DNA of 64,000 nt from JAHQVI01 sp963749875 (GCA_963749875.1 CAVVOX010000002.1:930001-994000), one strand, 5' to 3'. Counted from the stretch's first letter, positions 36,219 to 45,670 are shown. The notes: generated from the letters alone by a model not told the origin. Numbers and translations: made by a program.

Positions 36219-37286
36219 GTGACGCTCGAGCTCAGAAATGTCAGCCTTCGGGTCGGCGGCGAAACGCATATCTATCCAACGACGGTGACGCTCGTTGAGG
36301 GGGAGTTCAACATTCTCCTCGGGACGACGCTTGCCGGCAAGACCACGCTGATGCAGCTCATGGCCGGTCTGAGGTATCCGACGAGCGGCGAGATCTGGTT
36401 CAATGGCGGCAATGTCACGCAGGTGTCGGTCCAGAAGCGCAACGTCTCGATGGTCTATCAGCAGTTCATCAATTACCCGAACCTCTCCGTCTTCGAAAAT
36501 ATCGCTTCGCCTCTGCGGGTCGCGCGTATCGCGAGGCGGGAAATCAGGAACCGCGTCGAGCGCATGGCGGAGCTGCTGCAGCTCACCCCGATGCTGGGGC
36601 GCAGGCCGTCGGAGCTTTCCGGGGGACAGCAGCAGAGGACGGCGCTTGCCCGCGCGCTGGTCAAGGACGCCGATCTGATCCTGCTGGACGAGCCGCTCGT
36701 CAATCTCGACTACAAGCTCCGCGAGGAGTTGCGCGATGAGCTTCCGCGCCTGTTCGAGGGACGCCGCTGCACGGTCGTCTATTCGACCACCGAGCCCGGG
36801 GAGGCGCTGCTGCTTGGCGGCCATACGGCGGCGATGCACGAGGGGCGCATCACACAGTTCGGGCCCACGGCGCAGATTTACCGCGCCCCCGCCGATCTGA
36901 TCACCGCGAAAGTTTTCTCGGACCCGCCCATCAATGCGGTCCCCGTCACCAAGAGCAACGGCGCGTTTCGCGTCGAGGAGGGCGTGAGCTGGCCGGCGAA
37001 TGGCAAGGCGGCGGCGCTCGAAGATGGCCCTTATGTGGTCGGTATTCGCCCTCATCTGATCAGCCCGGTCGGCGACGGGCGCGAACAGGTGCGGATCGAT
37101 GGGCAAGTTCTTATCACCGAGCTGAGCGGGTCGGAGAGCGTCGTCCATTTCGAGCATGGCGGTCACGTATGGATCTCGCAATCGCATGGCATTCACGCCT
37201 TGAAGGTCGGTGAGACCGCCTCGTTTCATTTCGATGCCGATCAGTGTCTTTACTTCGACGCAAGCGGCCGCCGGATCGGGAGCTGA
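36219..37286 (+). CDS. glpS: glycerol ABC transporter ATP-binding protein GlpS
   Basis: 355 residues, GTG start. Walker A is the atypical but functional-looking GTTLAGKTT. The signature is LSGGQQQRTALARAL, Walker B is LILLDEPLVNLD, and the switch residue is not a standard His (YSTTEPGEAL). A C-terminal TOBE-like domain is present. It forms a heterodimer with GlpT. The gap of about 180 bp after glpV holds nothing recognisable. Confidence 0.9.
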   Translation: MTLELRNVSLRVGGETHIYPTTVTLVEGEFNILLGTTLAGKTTLMQLMAGLRYPTSGEIWFNGGNVTQVSVQKRNVSMVYQQFINYPNLSVFENIASPLRVARIARREIRNRVERMAELLQLTPMLGRRPSELSGGQQQRTALARALVKDADLILLDEPLVNLDYKLREELRDELPRLFEGRRCTVVYSTTEPGEALLLGGHTAAMHEGRITQFGPTAQIYRAPADLITAKVFSDPPINAVPVTKSNGAFRVEEGVSWPANGKAAALEDGPYVVGIRPHLISPVGDGREQVRIDGQVLITELSGSESVVHFEHGGHVWISQSHGIHALKVGETASFHFDADQCLYFDASGRRIGS

Positions 37287-37297
37287 GAGACAAGCCG

Positions 37298-38365
37298 ATG
37301 GCCCGGATTACACTCGACAATCTCCGTCACAGCTACATGGCCAATCCGAAGGGGCCGGCCGATTACGCGCTCAAGCAGCTCGATGTGACCTGGGAGGATG
37401 GGGGCGCCTACGCGCTTCTCGGCCCCTCTGGTTGCGGCAAGACCACCTTGCTCAACATCATTTCCGGATTGCTGCGGCCGAGCGAGGGCCGGGTGCTGTT
37501 CGATGGCGATGACGTGACCGATGAACCGCCCGTTGCGCGCAATATCGCGCAGGTGTTCCAGTTTCCCGTCGTCTACGACACGATGACGGTCTACGACAAT
37601 CTCGCCTTTCCCCTGCGCAATCGCGGCATCCCCGAACGCGACGTCAAGGCGCGCGTCGAGGTCATCGCGGCCATGACGGACCTGACCGAGATGCTGCCGA
37701 AACGCGCGGCGGGCCTGACGGCCGACGGTAAGCAGAAGATCTCGCTCGGACGCGGACTCGTGCGCGAGGATGTCAACGTCATCATGTTCGACGAGCCGCT
37801 GACGGTGATCGATCCGCATTTGAAATGGCAGCTCCGCTCCAAGCTGAAGGAGCTGCATACCCGCATTCAGCGGACGATGATCTATGTCACCCATGATCAG
37901 ACGGAGGCGCTGACCTTCGCCGACAGGGTCGTGGTGATGCATGACGGCTATGTGGTCCAGATCGGAACGCCGGTCGAGCTGTTCGAGCGCCCGCATCACA
38001 CATTCGTCGGCCATTTCATCGGCTCGCCGGGCATGAATGTGCTGGCCTGCCAGGTCGAAAACGGCAAAGCGTTTTTCGACGGGCATCCCGTTACCGTCGA
38101 TAATCCGCCGGCGGGCAGCCTCCAGGGAAAGCAGACCGAGATCGGCATCAGGCCCCAATTCGTGCGATTTGGCGATGACGGCATTCCGGTCGAGATCGCG
38201 AAAGTGAGCGATGCGGGCCGCTACCGGATCGTCGATGCGCGGCACGGGCAAAGCCGGATCAATCTGCTGGTCGCGGAGGATGCGGACATTCCGGCGAGCG
38301 GCGCGCGCGTGAGCTTCGATGCGGCGCAGACCCGTCTTTATGCCGATGGCTGGCTGGTCGAATAG
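37298..38365 (+). CDS. glpT: glycerol ABC transporter ATP-binding protein GlpT
   Basis: 355 residues from MARITLDNLRHSY. Walker A is canonical (GPSGCGKTT). The LSGGQ signature is replaced by LTADGKQKISLGRGL, and Walker B (VIMFDEPLTVID) has Val-Ile where Leu-Ser-Asn is common. The switch His is in YVTHDQTEA. Because GlpS supplies a canonical signature, one of the two ATP sites of the heterodimer is likely degenerate. Confidence 0.9.
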   Translation: MARITLDNLRHSYMANPKGPADYALKQLDVTWEDGGAYALLGPSGCGKTTLLNIISGLLRPSEGRVLFDGDDVTDEPPVARNIAQVFQFPVVYDTMTVYDNLAFPLRNRGIPERDVKARVEVIAAMTDLTEMLPKRAAGLTADGKQKISLGRGLVREDVNVIMFDEPLTVIDPHLKWQLRSKLKELHTRIQRTMIYVTHDQTEALTFADRVVVMHDGYVVQIGTPVELFERPHHTFVGHFIGSPGMNVLACQVENGKAFFDGHPVTVDNPPAGSLQGKQTEIGIRPQFVRFGDDGIPVEIAKVSDAGRYRIVDARHGQSRINLLVAEDADIPASGARVSFDAAQTRLYADGWLVE

Positions 38366-38374
38366 GGGAAGGCC

Positions 38375-39244
38375 ATGGATACCAAAATCGAAAATCAAAA
38401 AGGCTGGCTCTTCGTCCTCCCGGTTCTGATCCTTGTCGCCTTCAATGCCATCATCCCGCTGATGACGGTGGTCAATTACTCCGTGCAGGAGACGTTCGGC
38501 GACAATCTCTTCTTCTTCGAGGGGCTGAAATGGTTCCAGCAGGTGCTCGCCTCGGAGCGTTTCCACCATGCGCTCGGGCGTCAGCTCCTTTTCACCTTCA
38601 TCATTCTTGCCATCGAGATCCCCCTCGGCGTCGCCATCGCGCTGGCCATGCCGCGCAAGGGGGGCTGGGTGTCGGTCTGTCTCGTGCTGATGGCGCTGCC
38701 GCTCCTGATCCCGTGGAACGTCGTCGGCGCGATGTGGAATATCTTCGCGCTGCCGGAGATCGGCCTGCTCGGCAAGACGCTTAACGAAATGGGCATCGAC
38801 TATAATTATACGCGCGAGCCGTTTGCCGCCTGGATCACGCTGATCGCGATGGATGTCTGGCACTGGACCTCGCTCGTCGTGCTGCTCGCCTATGCCGGGC
38901 TTTCATCGATCCCGGACGCCTATTACCAGGCCGCAAAGATCGACGGCGCGTCCTCCTGGGCGGTGTTCCGCTATATCCAGCTTCCGAAAATGCGCCATGT
39001 GCTGACGATCGCGGTGCTGCTGCGCTTCATGGACAGCTTCAACATCTACACCGAGCCCTCGGTGCTGACCGGCGGCGGGCCCGGCAATGCGACGACGCTG
39101 CTCTCCATCGACCTCGTCAAGGTCGCGCTCGGTCAGTTCGATCTCGGCCCGGCGGCGGCGATGTCGATCATCTACTTCCTGATCATTCTGCTCCTGTCCT
39201 GGATCTTCTACACCGTCATGACGGGGAAGAGAGGTGAGCCATGA
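38375..39244 (+). CDS. glpP: glycerol ABC transporter permease GlpP
   Basis: 289 residues with about six membrane segments. The EAA-loop equivalent (SSIPDAYYQAAKIDGASSWA) contacts the ATPases, as in MalF-type permeases. It overlaps glpQ by 4 bp (ATGA), indicating translational coupling. Confidence 0.9.
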   Translation: MDTKIENQKGWLFVLPVLILVAFNAIIPLMTVVNYSVQETFGDNLFFFEGLKWFQQVLASERFHHALGRQLLFTFIILAIEIPLGVAIALAMPRKGGWVSVCLVLMALPLLIPWNVVGAMWNIFALPEIGLLGKTLNEMGIDYNYTREPFAAWITLIAMDVWHWTSLVVLLAYAGLSSIPDAYYQAAKIDGASSWAVFRYIQLPKMRHVLTIAVLLRFMDSFNIYTEPSVLTGGGPGNATTLLSIDLVKVALGQFDLGPAAAMSIIYFLIILLLSWIFYTVMTGKRGEP

Positions 39245-40041
39245 GACGCTTCGGCTGGCTCGTACCGACGCTCTATATTCTGTTCCTGCTGCTGCCGATC
39301 TATTGGCTCGTCAGCATGTCGTTCAAGACGACGAACGAGATCCTCGGCGGGCTCACGCTCTGGCCGCAGGACTTCACCTTGGAGAACTACCGCAAGATCT
39401 TCACCGACCCGACATGGTATAATGGCTATATCAATTCGATCATCTATGTGACGATCAACACGGTGCTCTCGGTCACCGTGGCGCTGCCCGCCGCCTACGC
39501 CTTCTCGCGCTACCGCTTCATCGGCGACAAGCATCTGTTCTTCTGGTTGTTGACGAACCGCATGGCGCCGGCGGCCGTATTCGCGCTGCCGTTCTTCCAG
39601 CTTTATTCCGCCATCGGACTTTTCGATACGCATATCGCGGTCGCGCTCGCTCATTGCCTTTTCAACGTGCCGCTGGCGGTGTGGATTCTGGAAGGCTTCA
39701 TGTCCGGCGTGCCCAAGGAGCTGGACGAGACCGCCTATGTCGATGGCTATGGCTTCTGGCGGTTCTTCGGCAAGATCTTCATCCCGACGATCGTCGCCGG
39801 CATCGGCGTGACAGCCTTTTTCTGCTTCATGTTCTCCTGGGTGGAGCTGCTGCTGGCTAAGACGCTGACCTCGGTCGAGGCAAAGCCCATCGCGGCAACG
39901 ATGACGCGGACCGCCAGCACCTCCGGCTATGAGCTGGGGCTGCTCGCCGCGGCCGGGACGCTGACACTGATCCCCGGCGCGGTCGTGATCTATTTCGTGC
40001 GCAATTACATCGCCAAGGGCTTTGCCCTCGGCAGGGTATGA
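39241..40041 (+). CDS. glpQ: glycerol ABC transporter permease GlpQ
   Basis: 266 residues with six predicted membrane helices. The EAA loop is SGVPKELDETAYVDGYGFWR, a MalG-type permease. It pairs with GlpP to form the glycerol channel. A palindromic repeat starts immediately after the stop codon. Confidence 0.9.
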   Translation: MRRFGWLVPTLYILFLLLPIYWLVSMSFKTTNEILGGLTLWPQDFTLENYRKIFTDPTWYNGYINSIIYVTINTVLSVTVALPAAYAFSRYRFIGDKHLFFWLLTNRMAPAAVFALPFFQLYSAIGLFDTHIAVALAHCLFNVPLAVWILEGFMSGVPKELDETAYVDGYGFWRFFGKIFIPTIVAGIGVTAFFCFMFSWVELLLAKTLTSVEAKPIAATMTRTASTSGYELGLLAAAGTLTLIPGAVVIYFVRNYIAKGFALGRV

Positions 40042-40042
40042 C

Positions 40043-40103
40043 CTAGCGCAACGCGCGTCCAAGCATGTCCCGCGAAGGCGGGAATGGACGAGGGTTGATC
40101 TAG
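40043..40103. repeat. palindromic intergenic repeat, copy E, inside the glp operon
   Basis: CTAGCGCAACGCGCGTCCAA, then ATGTCCCGCGAAGGCGGGAA and GGACGAGGGTTGATCTAG. It is the same family as copies A-D, in the opposite orientation to C and D. It lies between glpQ and glpU and may modulate mRNA stability there. Confidence 0.78.
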
Positions 40104-40131
40104 GCGATCGGCATCGACGAAGGAGCGTGAC

Positions 40132-40413
40132 ATGGGACTGAGCTGGATGGCCTGGACGTGGGAGACGGGGCTGTTCTTCGTTGCCATCGCCTCTTTTCTC
40201 GTCGCCATGACCATTTGGGAGATCCGCTCGCCCGGCGGAAATCCACGCCGCGGCATCCTGGCCATCGAGACGACGCGCGGGGACCGCCTCTTCATTTCAC
40301 TGCTCGGCAGCGCGTATATCCATCTGGCCTGGCTCGGCCTGATCGGCCCGCCTTTGTGGGGGGCGCTCGCTCTTTCGCTGGTTTATGCCTTCTGCGTATT
40401 CAGGTGGGTCTGA
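40132..40413 (+). CDS. glpU: DUF2160 small membrane protein of the glycerol transporter operon
   Basis: 93 residues with two to three hydrophobic segments (ETGLFFVAIASFLVAMTIWE; ISLLGSAYIHLAWLGLIG; LWGALALSLVYAFCVF). It matches the DUF2160/GlpU protein that accompanies GlpSTPQ in rhizobia. Its role in transport is not established. Confidence 0.88.
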   Translation: MGLSWMAWTWETGLFFVAIASFLVAMTIWEIRSPGGNPRRGILAIETTRGDRLFISLLGSAYIHLAWLGLIGPPLWGALALSLVYAFCVFRWV

Positions 40414-40509
40414 TCAACCCGGCACCGGATCGGCAATTTACGATTAAATGATCGCCGCCCGGCTCGGTGCCTTGGCGCAAGGCGTGGCTCGTCAGTCTTT
40501 GCGCGGCCT

Positions 40510-41721
40510 TCAGCGCACGCCCATCGCTTCGGCGGCCTGGGCGATGCGCGTCTGGGTCTCCGGTGCGTCGGAGAAGACCCGTTTCGCCTGCGCAAGTGCG
40601 GCGCGCGCTTCCTCCGGCTGGTTCAGCACCATGCGCGAACGGATCAGCATGATCCAGCCGTCAGCGTCCTCGGGCGACGTTTTCAGCCTGCTTGCCAAAC
40701 GCGCGACCATGCCCTTGACCATTGCCTTCTGGTCCGCGCCGCTCAACTGCTTGGCGGATTCGATGTCTTGGGCGCTGGGGCCGGCGGGCGTCGCGGGCGC
40801 GGCCTCCGCCGTCTTCGCCTTACCCAGCCGGTCGCTCACGTCGATGCCGCTACTTTGTGCCAGCTGATTAATTTGGACGCGCAAGTCCTTCGCCCATTGC
40901 GCATCAGCCGGCGCGATCTTGTAGAGTTCGATCCACTCGTCCAGCGCGCCCTTATTGTCGCCCTTCTGGACTTTCGCGATGCCCTTGAAGAAGCGCGCCC
41001 GCTCATCTTTGGGATTGATGGCCAGCACGTCTTCGAACGTCTTTAGGGCGTTGTCCGTGACCTTGCCGCCGGCGGCCGTGACCATCGCCTCGCCCATCAG
41101 CGCCTTCAGCATCGGGTTGTCCTTTTGCAGCGCGACGGCTCGGGCGTAAGCTTTGACGAACTCATCATAGCGGCCCATGTTGTAATAAGACCAGCCGAGC
41201 ATGCGCCAGCCATCGGCATTATCGGGATTGTCCTCAAGCCGTTTCTCAAGGCGCTTGACCATCTTGGTGACATCGCCGATGGACTTGGCGCCGCCGCCGT
41301 CCTGCGCTGTCTGAGTCCCTGTCTGGCCCTCGTCGACGGCCGCCATTTGCACCTGGCTCGCACCAGTCAGCAGGTCCGGCCGTCCGATCGTTGCGTAAAG
41401 GCCGACGGAACCGATGACGACGATCATGGCGACGCCCATCGCCGTGCGATATTGCCAGGCAGCCGAAACAGTTTGTCCCGTCGTCTCATCGCTTCGAGCG
41501 GCCAAGAGAATACGTCTTTCAATTTCGACGCGGGCGAGATCGGCTTCTTTCTCGTCGATCAGCCCTTGTTCCTTGTCGCGCTCGACTTCGGCAAGCTGGT
41601 CCTTATAGACATCGACACCTGACCCGGCCTGCCTCCCGTCTTCGCCGCGGCGAAGAAAGGGCAGGGCAACGAAAGCGGCGGCGGCCGCGATAAGCATTGT
41701 GAGAATGAGCCAAAGCGTCAT
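40510..41721 (-). CDS. ccmI: cytochrome c biogenesis protein CcmI
   Basis: 403 residues. An N-terminal membrane helix, a leucine-zipper-like cytoplasmic loop (YKDQLAEVERDKEQGLIDEK) and a second helix (TAMGVAMIVVIGSVGLYATI) are followed by periplasmic TPR repeats (NADGWRMLGWSYYNMGRYDE and others). CcmI holds apocytochrome c for haem ligation. It overlaps ccmH by 4 bp. The multiheme cytochromes encoded nearby would depend on this system. Confidence 0.92.
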   Translation of the reverse strand: MTLWLILTMLIAAAAAFVALPFLRRGEDGRQAGSGVDVYKDQLAEVERDKEQGLIDEKEADLARVEIERRILLAARSDETTGQTVSAAWQYRTAMGVAMIVVIGSVGLYATIGRPDLLTGASQVQMAAVDEGQTGTQTAQDGGGAKSIGDVTKMVKRLEKRLEDNPDNADGWRMLGWSYYNMGRYDEFVKAYARAVALQKDNPMLKALMGEAMVTAAGGKVTDNALKTFEDVLAINPKDERARFFKGIAKVQKGDNKGALDEWIELYKIAPADAQWAKDLRVQINQLAQSSGIDVSDRLGKAKTAEAAPATPAGPSAQDIESAKQLSGADQKAMVKGMVARLASRLKTSPEDADGWIMLIRSRMVLNQPEEARAALAQAKRVFSDAPETQTRIAQAAEAMGVR

Positions 41722-42200
41722 GATGCTCGACCTTTTTCGAGAATGGATTGTAATTCGTCACGCTCCGCCTGGGTCAGAGCGTCCGGCTGGACGGGCGCGG
41801 ACGCCCGTCTGCGGATCAGCAGGCCGAACCCGATGAGCGCAATAAGAAAAATGGCCGCCGGACCGAACCAGAGCGGGAGAGTATTCACCTGCATCGGCGG
41901 CTTGAGGAGAACGAAGTTGCCGTAACGCGCAACGATGAAATCGATGGCGGCTTCATCCGTATCGCCGGCCTTCAGCCTTTCCCGCAGCAAAACGCGCAGG
42001 TCGTGAGCGAGCGGCGCATTGAAATCGTCGATCGATTGATTCTGGCAAACCACGCAGCGCAAAGTCTGGCTGAGATCGCGCGCCCGCGCTTCCAAAGCCG
42101 GATCGTCGAGCATTTCATCGGGTTCGACCGCCAGCGACGGCGGGCTGAGAAGGATCAGCACCAGCAAGGCAAAAAGCGAAAACAATCCGGAGCGCGCCAT
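41718..42200 (-). CDS. ccmH: cytochrome c biogenesis thiol oxidoreductase CcmH
   Basis: 160 residues with an N-terminal signal/anchor. The redox motif LRCVVCQNQS has Cys49 and Cys52. A C-terminal membrane helix (LWFGPAAIFLIALIGFGLLI) is present. It reduces apocytochrome CXXCH cysteines. It lies 12 bp downstream of ccmF. Confidence 0.92.
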   Translation of the reverse strand: MARSGLFSLFALLVLILLSPPSLAVEPDEMLDDPALEARARDLSQTLRCVVCQNQSIDDFNAPLAHDLRVLLRERLKAGDTDEAAIDFIVARYGNFVLLKPPMQVNTLPLWFGPAAIFLIALIGFGLLIRRRASAPVQPDALTQAERDELQSILEKGRAS

Positions 42201-42212
42201 GCCATCCCTCTC

Positions 42213-44196
42213 CTATTCCGCGGGAACCAGAGCAGGCGCTGCCGCGGCGCGCCGCGGCGCACCCACGCGGAACCGGCGGTCCGAGAGCGAGATGAAGCCG
42301 CCGAGCGCCATGATGATCGGACCGAACCAGATCCAGGGCGCGAGCGGGTGGTAATAGGCGCGCACGGTCCACTCGCCCGCGTCGTTCTTTTTGCCGATGG
42401 CGAGATAGATGTTCGCAAGGACATTGGTGTAGATCCCGGCCTCGGTCGTCTGCGTCCGGCGGACAGGGTAAAAGCGCCGCTCGGTGAAAAGCGTCGTCAC
42501 ATAGTCGCCGTTGTCGGTGACCTCGAAGGTCGCGCGTTCGGCCTCGAAATTCGGACCGTTCGGCGTGGTGACGGATTTCAGCGTCACCTCATAGCCCGAC
42601 AGATCGAGCTTGCCGCCGACGGGCAGGGCCTCAAGCACCTCGTTCTGCCAGGCGGTCATGGCGGTGATGCCGGCGACAGCAATGCCGAGACCGGCATGGG
42701 CGAAGATCAGCCCGTAGACGGCGCGCGGCGTCGCCCGCGCCAGATCGAGGCTCTTTCGGAACGGCACCTGTCCCAGCCGCGTCCGGTGGGCGAGGATGGC
42801 CAGAGATCCCGCGACGATCCACAAGGCAAGCCCGAGCGCAAGAGCGGCGAGCACATGCGCCCCGAAGGTCGCGATCAGAATCGCCAAAACGCCGACGCCG
42901 GCGATGGCCCCCGCATAGGTCAGCTTCCGAACGGCGCTGCGCAGCGTGTCGCGCTTCCATTTCAGCATCGGTCCGACGGCGATGACCACCAGCAGCGGGA
43001 TCATCATCGGGACGAATGTCAGATTGTAAAAGGGCGGCCCGACCGAAATCTTGTCATCGCTCATCGCCTCGATCACAAGCGGATAGAAGGTGCCGAGAAA
43101 CACCGTCGCGGCGGCCGATATGAGCAGAACATTGTTCAGTACGAGACTGCTTTCGCGGCTGACCGCGGCAAAGGGCGTGCCCTGCTTGAGGCTCGGAGCG
43201 CGATAAGCGTAAAGCGCGAGCGCCCCGCCTGATGTCACGGCGAGAAGCCCCAGCACGAAAATTCCGCGCGAGGGGTCGAGCGCAAAGGAATGCACGCTGG
43301 TCAGAATCCCGGAGCGGACCAGGAATGTGCCGATCAGAACTCAGCGAGAATGTCAGGATGCCGAGGAGGATCGTCCAGTTGACCAGGGTCTGCCGCCGCT
43401 CGACGACGAGCGCCGAATGCAGAAGAGCCGTTCCGGCCAGCCATGGCATGAACGAGGCGTTCTCGACGGGATCCCAGAACCACCAGCCGCCCCAGCCGAG
43501 CTCGTAATAGGCCCAGAAGCTTCCCAGCGTGATGCCGATGGTCAGAAAGCACCAGGCGGCGAGCACCCACGGGCGGACCCAGCGCGCCCAGGCGGCATCG
43601 ACGCGTCCCTCGATGAGCGCGGCGACCGAGAAGGAAAAGGCCATCGAGAAGCCGACATAGCCCAGATAGAGGAAGGGTGGGTGGATCGCGAGCCCGATAT
43701 CCTGCAGCAGGGGATTAAGATCCTGCCCGTCGACGGGCGCAGGGTCGAGACGGATGAACGGATTCGACGTGAACAGGATGAAGGCGAGAAATCCCGCGCC
43801 GATCATGCCCTGGACCGAAAGCGCGCGCGCCTTCAGACTTTCAGGCAGGTTGGTCCCGAAAATCGCGACCGCGGCGCCGAACACAGCAAGGATCAGCACC
43901 CACAGGACCATTGATCCTTCATGATTGCCCCAGGTCGCCGCGATCTTATAGATCAGCGGCATCGCGGAATTGGAGTTTTCCGCAACGTTCCGGATTGAAA
44001 AATCGGAGTTCACAAAGGACGAAGTGAGCGCCGCAAAGGCCAGGGCGATAAAGCCGAGCTGGCCGAGCGCGACCGCCGAACCGCAGCGCATGAAGCGGGA
44101 ATCGCCGTAATGGGCCCCGACAAGCGGAATGATGGATTGCGTCAAGGCAAGTGTAAACGCCACGATCAGGGCGAAGAGACCAATTTCTCCTACCAC
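42213..44196 (-). pseudogene. ccmF: cytochrome c haem lyase CcmF, apparent +1 frameshift
   Basis: Two overlapping frames together encode CcmF. The N-terminal frame (GTG 44196) has the WWD signature (ELGWGGWWFWDPVENAS) and runs to LTFSLS. The C-terminal frame resumes at LIGTFLVRSGILTSVHSF. One extra A at 43338-43339 (GAACTC where GACTC is expected) separates them. Removing it gives one protein of 660 residues, the normal length. CcmF attaches haem to apocytochrome c. As the extra base falls in a GANTC motif, an assembly or base-calling error is a real possibility. No ccmE lies beside it. Confidence 0.88.
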
Positions 44197-44346
44197 CGCA
44201 TCCCCCTCGCTGCGGCTCGTCCAGCCGGCGGTTTTTGTCGTCCAGAAATTCGCGAATTCTCAGCCATATCTAACACGTTGGTGAGGCGATCAATAGGCGG
44301 TTTCCTGTCTCACTTTGGGCAATCTTGTGATGCAACCGCAGAGTAG

Positions 44347-44481
44347 TCACAATTGCCGGTTGCGCAGCTTCAGCAGGCCATCGGGCAGAATTATCTGGTC
44401 ACCCAGGAGCCCTTCCATACGACCAACGAAAATCGTGATGATGACTGGGGCGCCCGCGCCGAATTCCAGGTCGTCGACTAA
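44347..44481 (+). pseudogene. possible C-terminal remnant of an unidentified gene
   Basis: The frame after the TAG at 44344-44346 reads LPVAQLQQAIGQNYLVTQEP, then HTTNENRDDDWGARAEFQVV and a TAA stop. The composition is protein-like, and a GC stem-loop follows 13 bp after the stop. I do not recognise the family, and the upstream part is missing. Confidence 0.35.
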
Positions 44482-44494
44482 ATCGTCCTGCAAC

Positions 44495-44515
44495 CCCGCT
44501 AATGCGGGATCATTT
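44495..44515 (+). terminator. rho-independent terminator-like hairpin
   Basis: The stem CCCGC (44495-44499) and GCGGG (44504-44508) closes a TAAT loop and is followed by ATCATTTT. It is short, with a weak U tract. It sits just after the possible gene remnant. Confidence 0.4.
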
Positions 44516-44761
44516 TAGGCCAAATCGATCATTCTTGCGCTGGCAACTCCCTCTGCCTTGGGAACTCTCTACGAATGAGGCTCACAATTCGTCATCCCGG
44601 ACGGCCGCAGGCCGAGCCGGGATCCAATCGCCTATCAGCGAGCGCTTCAGCGAGTTGTTAGGCGAATAGGCCCCTGTGTGTTGCGACTCTGTCAGAAAAG
44701 TTACGGGCGGAGACCGTTAGGTCCCTGGTCGCAAAGACCGTGAGCCGGCATGGTCCCTTCG

Positions 44762-44803
44762 TTGACTGATATCAAATCCAACATTCGTTTTCCGCGCTAT
44801 TTA
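44762..44803 (+). promoter_or_regulatory. FNR/FixK-type activator box and -10 of the usp gene
   Basis: TTGACTGATATCAA (44762-44775) matches TTGAT-N4-ATCAA at nine of ten positions. Its centre is 44768.5. A -10-like TATTTA lies at 44798-44803, predicting a start near 44810, so the box sits at about -41.5. That is the class II position for FNR/FixK activation under oxygen limitation. Confidence 0.7.
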
Positions 44804-44833
44804 TAGCGCATATCACCCGGAAGAGGTTTGGCC

Positions 44834-45670
44834 ATGCCGATCAAGCGTGTTTTTCTTCCCCTATGCGATGATGAAGGAATTGCGCCCATCGTGAAATCGG
44901 CATTCGTTCTTGGCCGGATGTTTTCGGCGCAGGTCTCCACCCTGTTCGTACAGCGCCTTCCGGTTGCGATGCCCGTAACAGCGCCGGGTATTGTCAACGC
45001 CGAAACACTCCATCAGATCGTGGAAAACCTTGGGAAGGAACAGGCCGAAATACAAAGTCGGGTACGGAATATTGTCGATGATTTCGCTCGCCGACTGACC
45101 GAGGTGGATTCCCTATTCGCTTCCGGTGCTGAGCCGATCAGCGACGCCGTCAGGCATGGCGCCCGTCTCGCCGATATCTCGGTTCTTGGCCGCGGGGTTT
45201 TTGGTGCGTCAGGCGACTGGAGCGACGTCCATGATGCGGCCCTTTTCGAGAGCGGACGGCCGGTCCTCGTCGTCCCTGCAGACGGCATCGCGGAGACGCA
45301 TTTCGAGCGAGTCGTGATCGGCTGGAAAGAAAGCATCGAGGCAGCGCGCGCAATCGCTGCGGCGCAACCCTTTCTCACGAAGGCCAAAGAGGTCTATCTG
45401 ACGACGGTGAGTGACGACTACCGGGCGCCTCAGTCGCTTGAGGGGATCGAGCAATATCTCCAGTTGCACTACGCAAATGTCCAGAGCGAAATCGCGCTGC
45501 CTTCATCGGAGAGCGCCGGTGAAACACTGCTTGACTATGCCCGGTCGAAGGGCGGCGCAATGCTGGTGATGGGGGCATACAGCCATTGGCGATGGCGCGA
45601 GCGCGTTTTCGGCGGCGCGACCGATTATGTGCTGCGGAATGCTCAAACGCCCATATTGATGGCCCATTGA
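44834..45670 (+). CDS. universal stress protein, two UspA domains
   Basis: 278 residues from ATG 44834 (AGAGG 7 bp upstream). The first half is a degenerate UspA domain. The second starts at VVIGWKESIEAARAIAAAQP and ends with the nucleotide-binding pattern VMGAYSHWRWRERVFGGATD. It is cytoplasmic and may bind ATP. The preceding FNR-type box indicates induction by low oxygen. Tandem Usp proteins of this kind are commonly co-regulated with PHA synthesis genes in proteobacteria. Confidence 0.88.
   Translation: MPIKRVFLPLCDDEGIAPIVKSAFVLGRMFSAQVSTLFVQRLPVAMPVTAPGIVNAETLHQIVENLGKEQAEIQSRVRNIVDDFARRLTEVDSLFASGAEPISDAVRHGARLADISVLGRGVFGASGDWSDVHDAALFESGRPVLVVPADGIAETHFERVVIGWKESIEAARAIAAAQPFLTKAKEVYLTTVSDDYRAPQSLEGIEQYLQLHYANVQSEIALPSSESAGETLLDYARSKGGAMLVMGAYSHWRWRERVFGGATDYVLRNAQTPILMAH

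Larger units (their letters stand above)
44197..44761. other. intergenic region between ccmF and usp with a gene remnant and repeat
   Basis: No complete gene. A 44-codon open stretch with protein-like composition ends at 44481 and is followed by a terminator-like hairpin. From about 44585 to 44660 lies a dispersed-repeat-like segment (ATTCGTCATCCCGGACGGCC ... CGAGCCGGGATCC; CGCCTATCAGCG). The promoters of ccmF and usp flank it. Confidence 0.5.
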
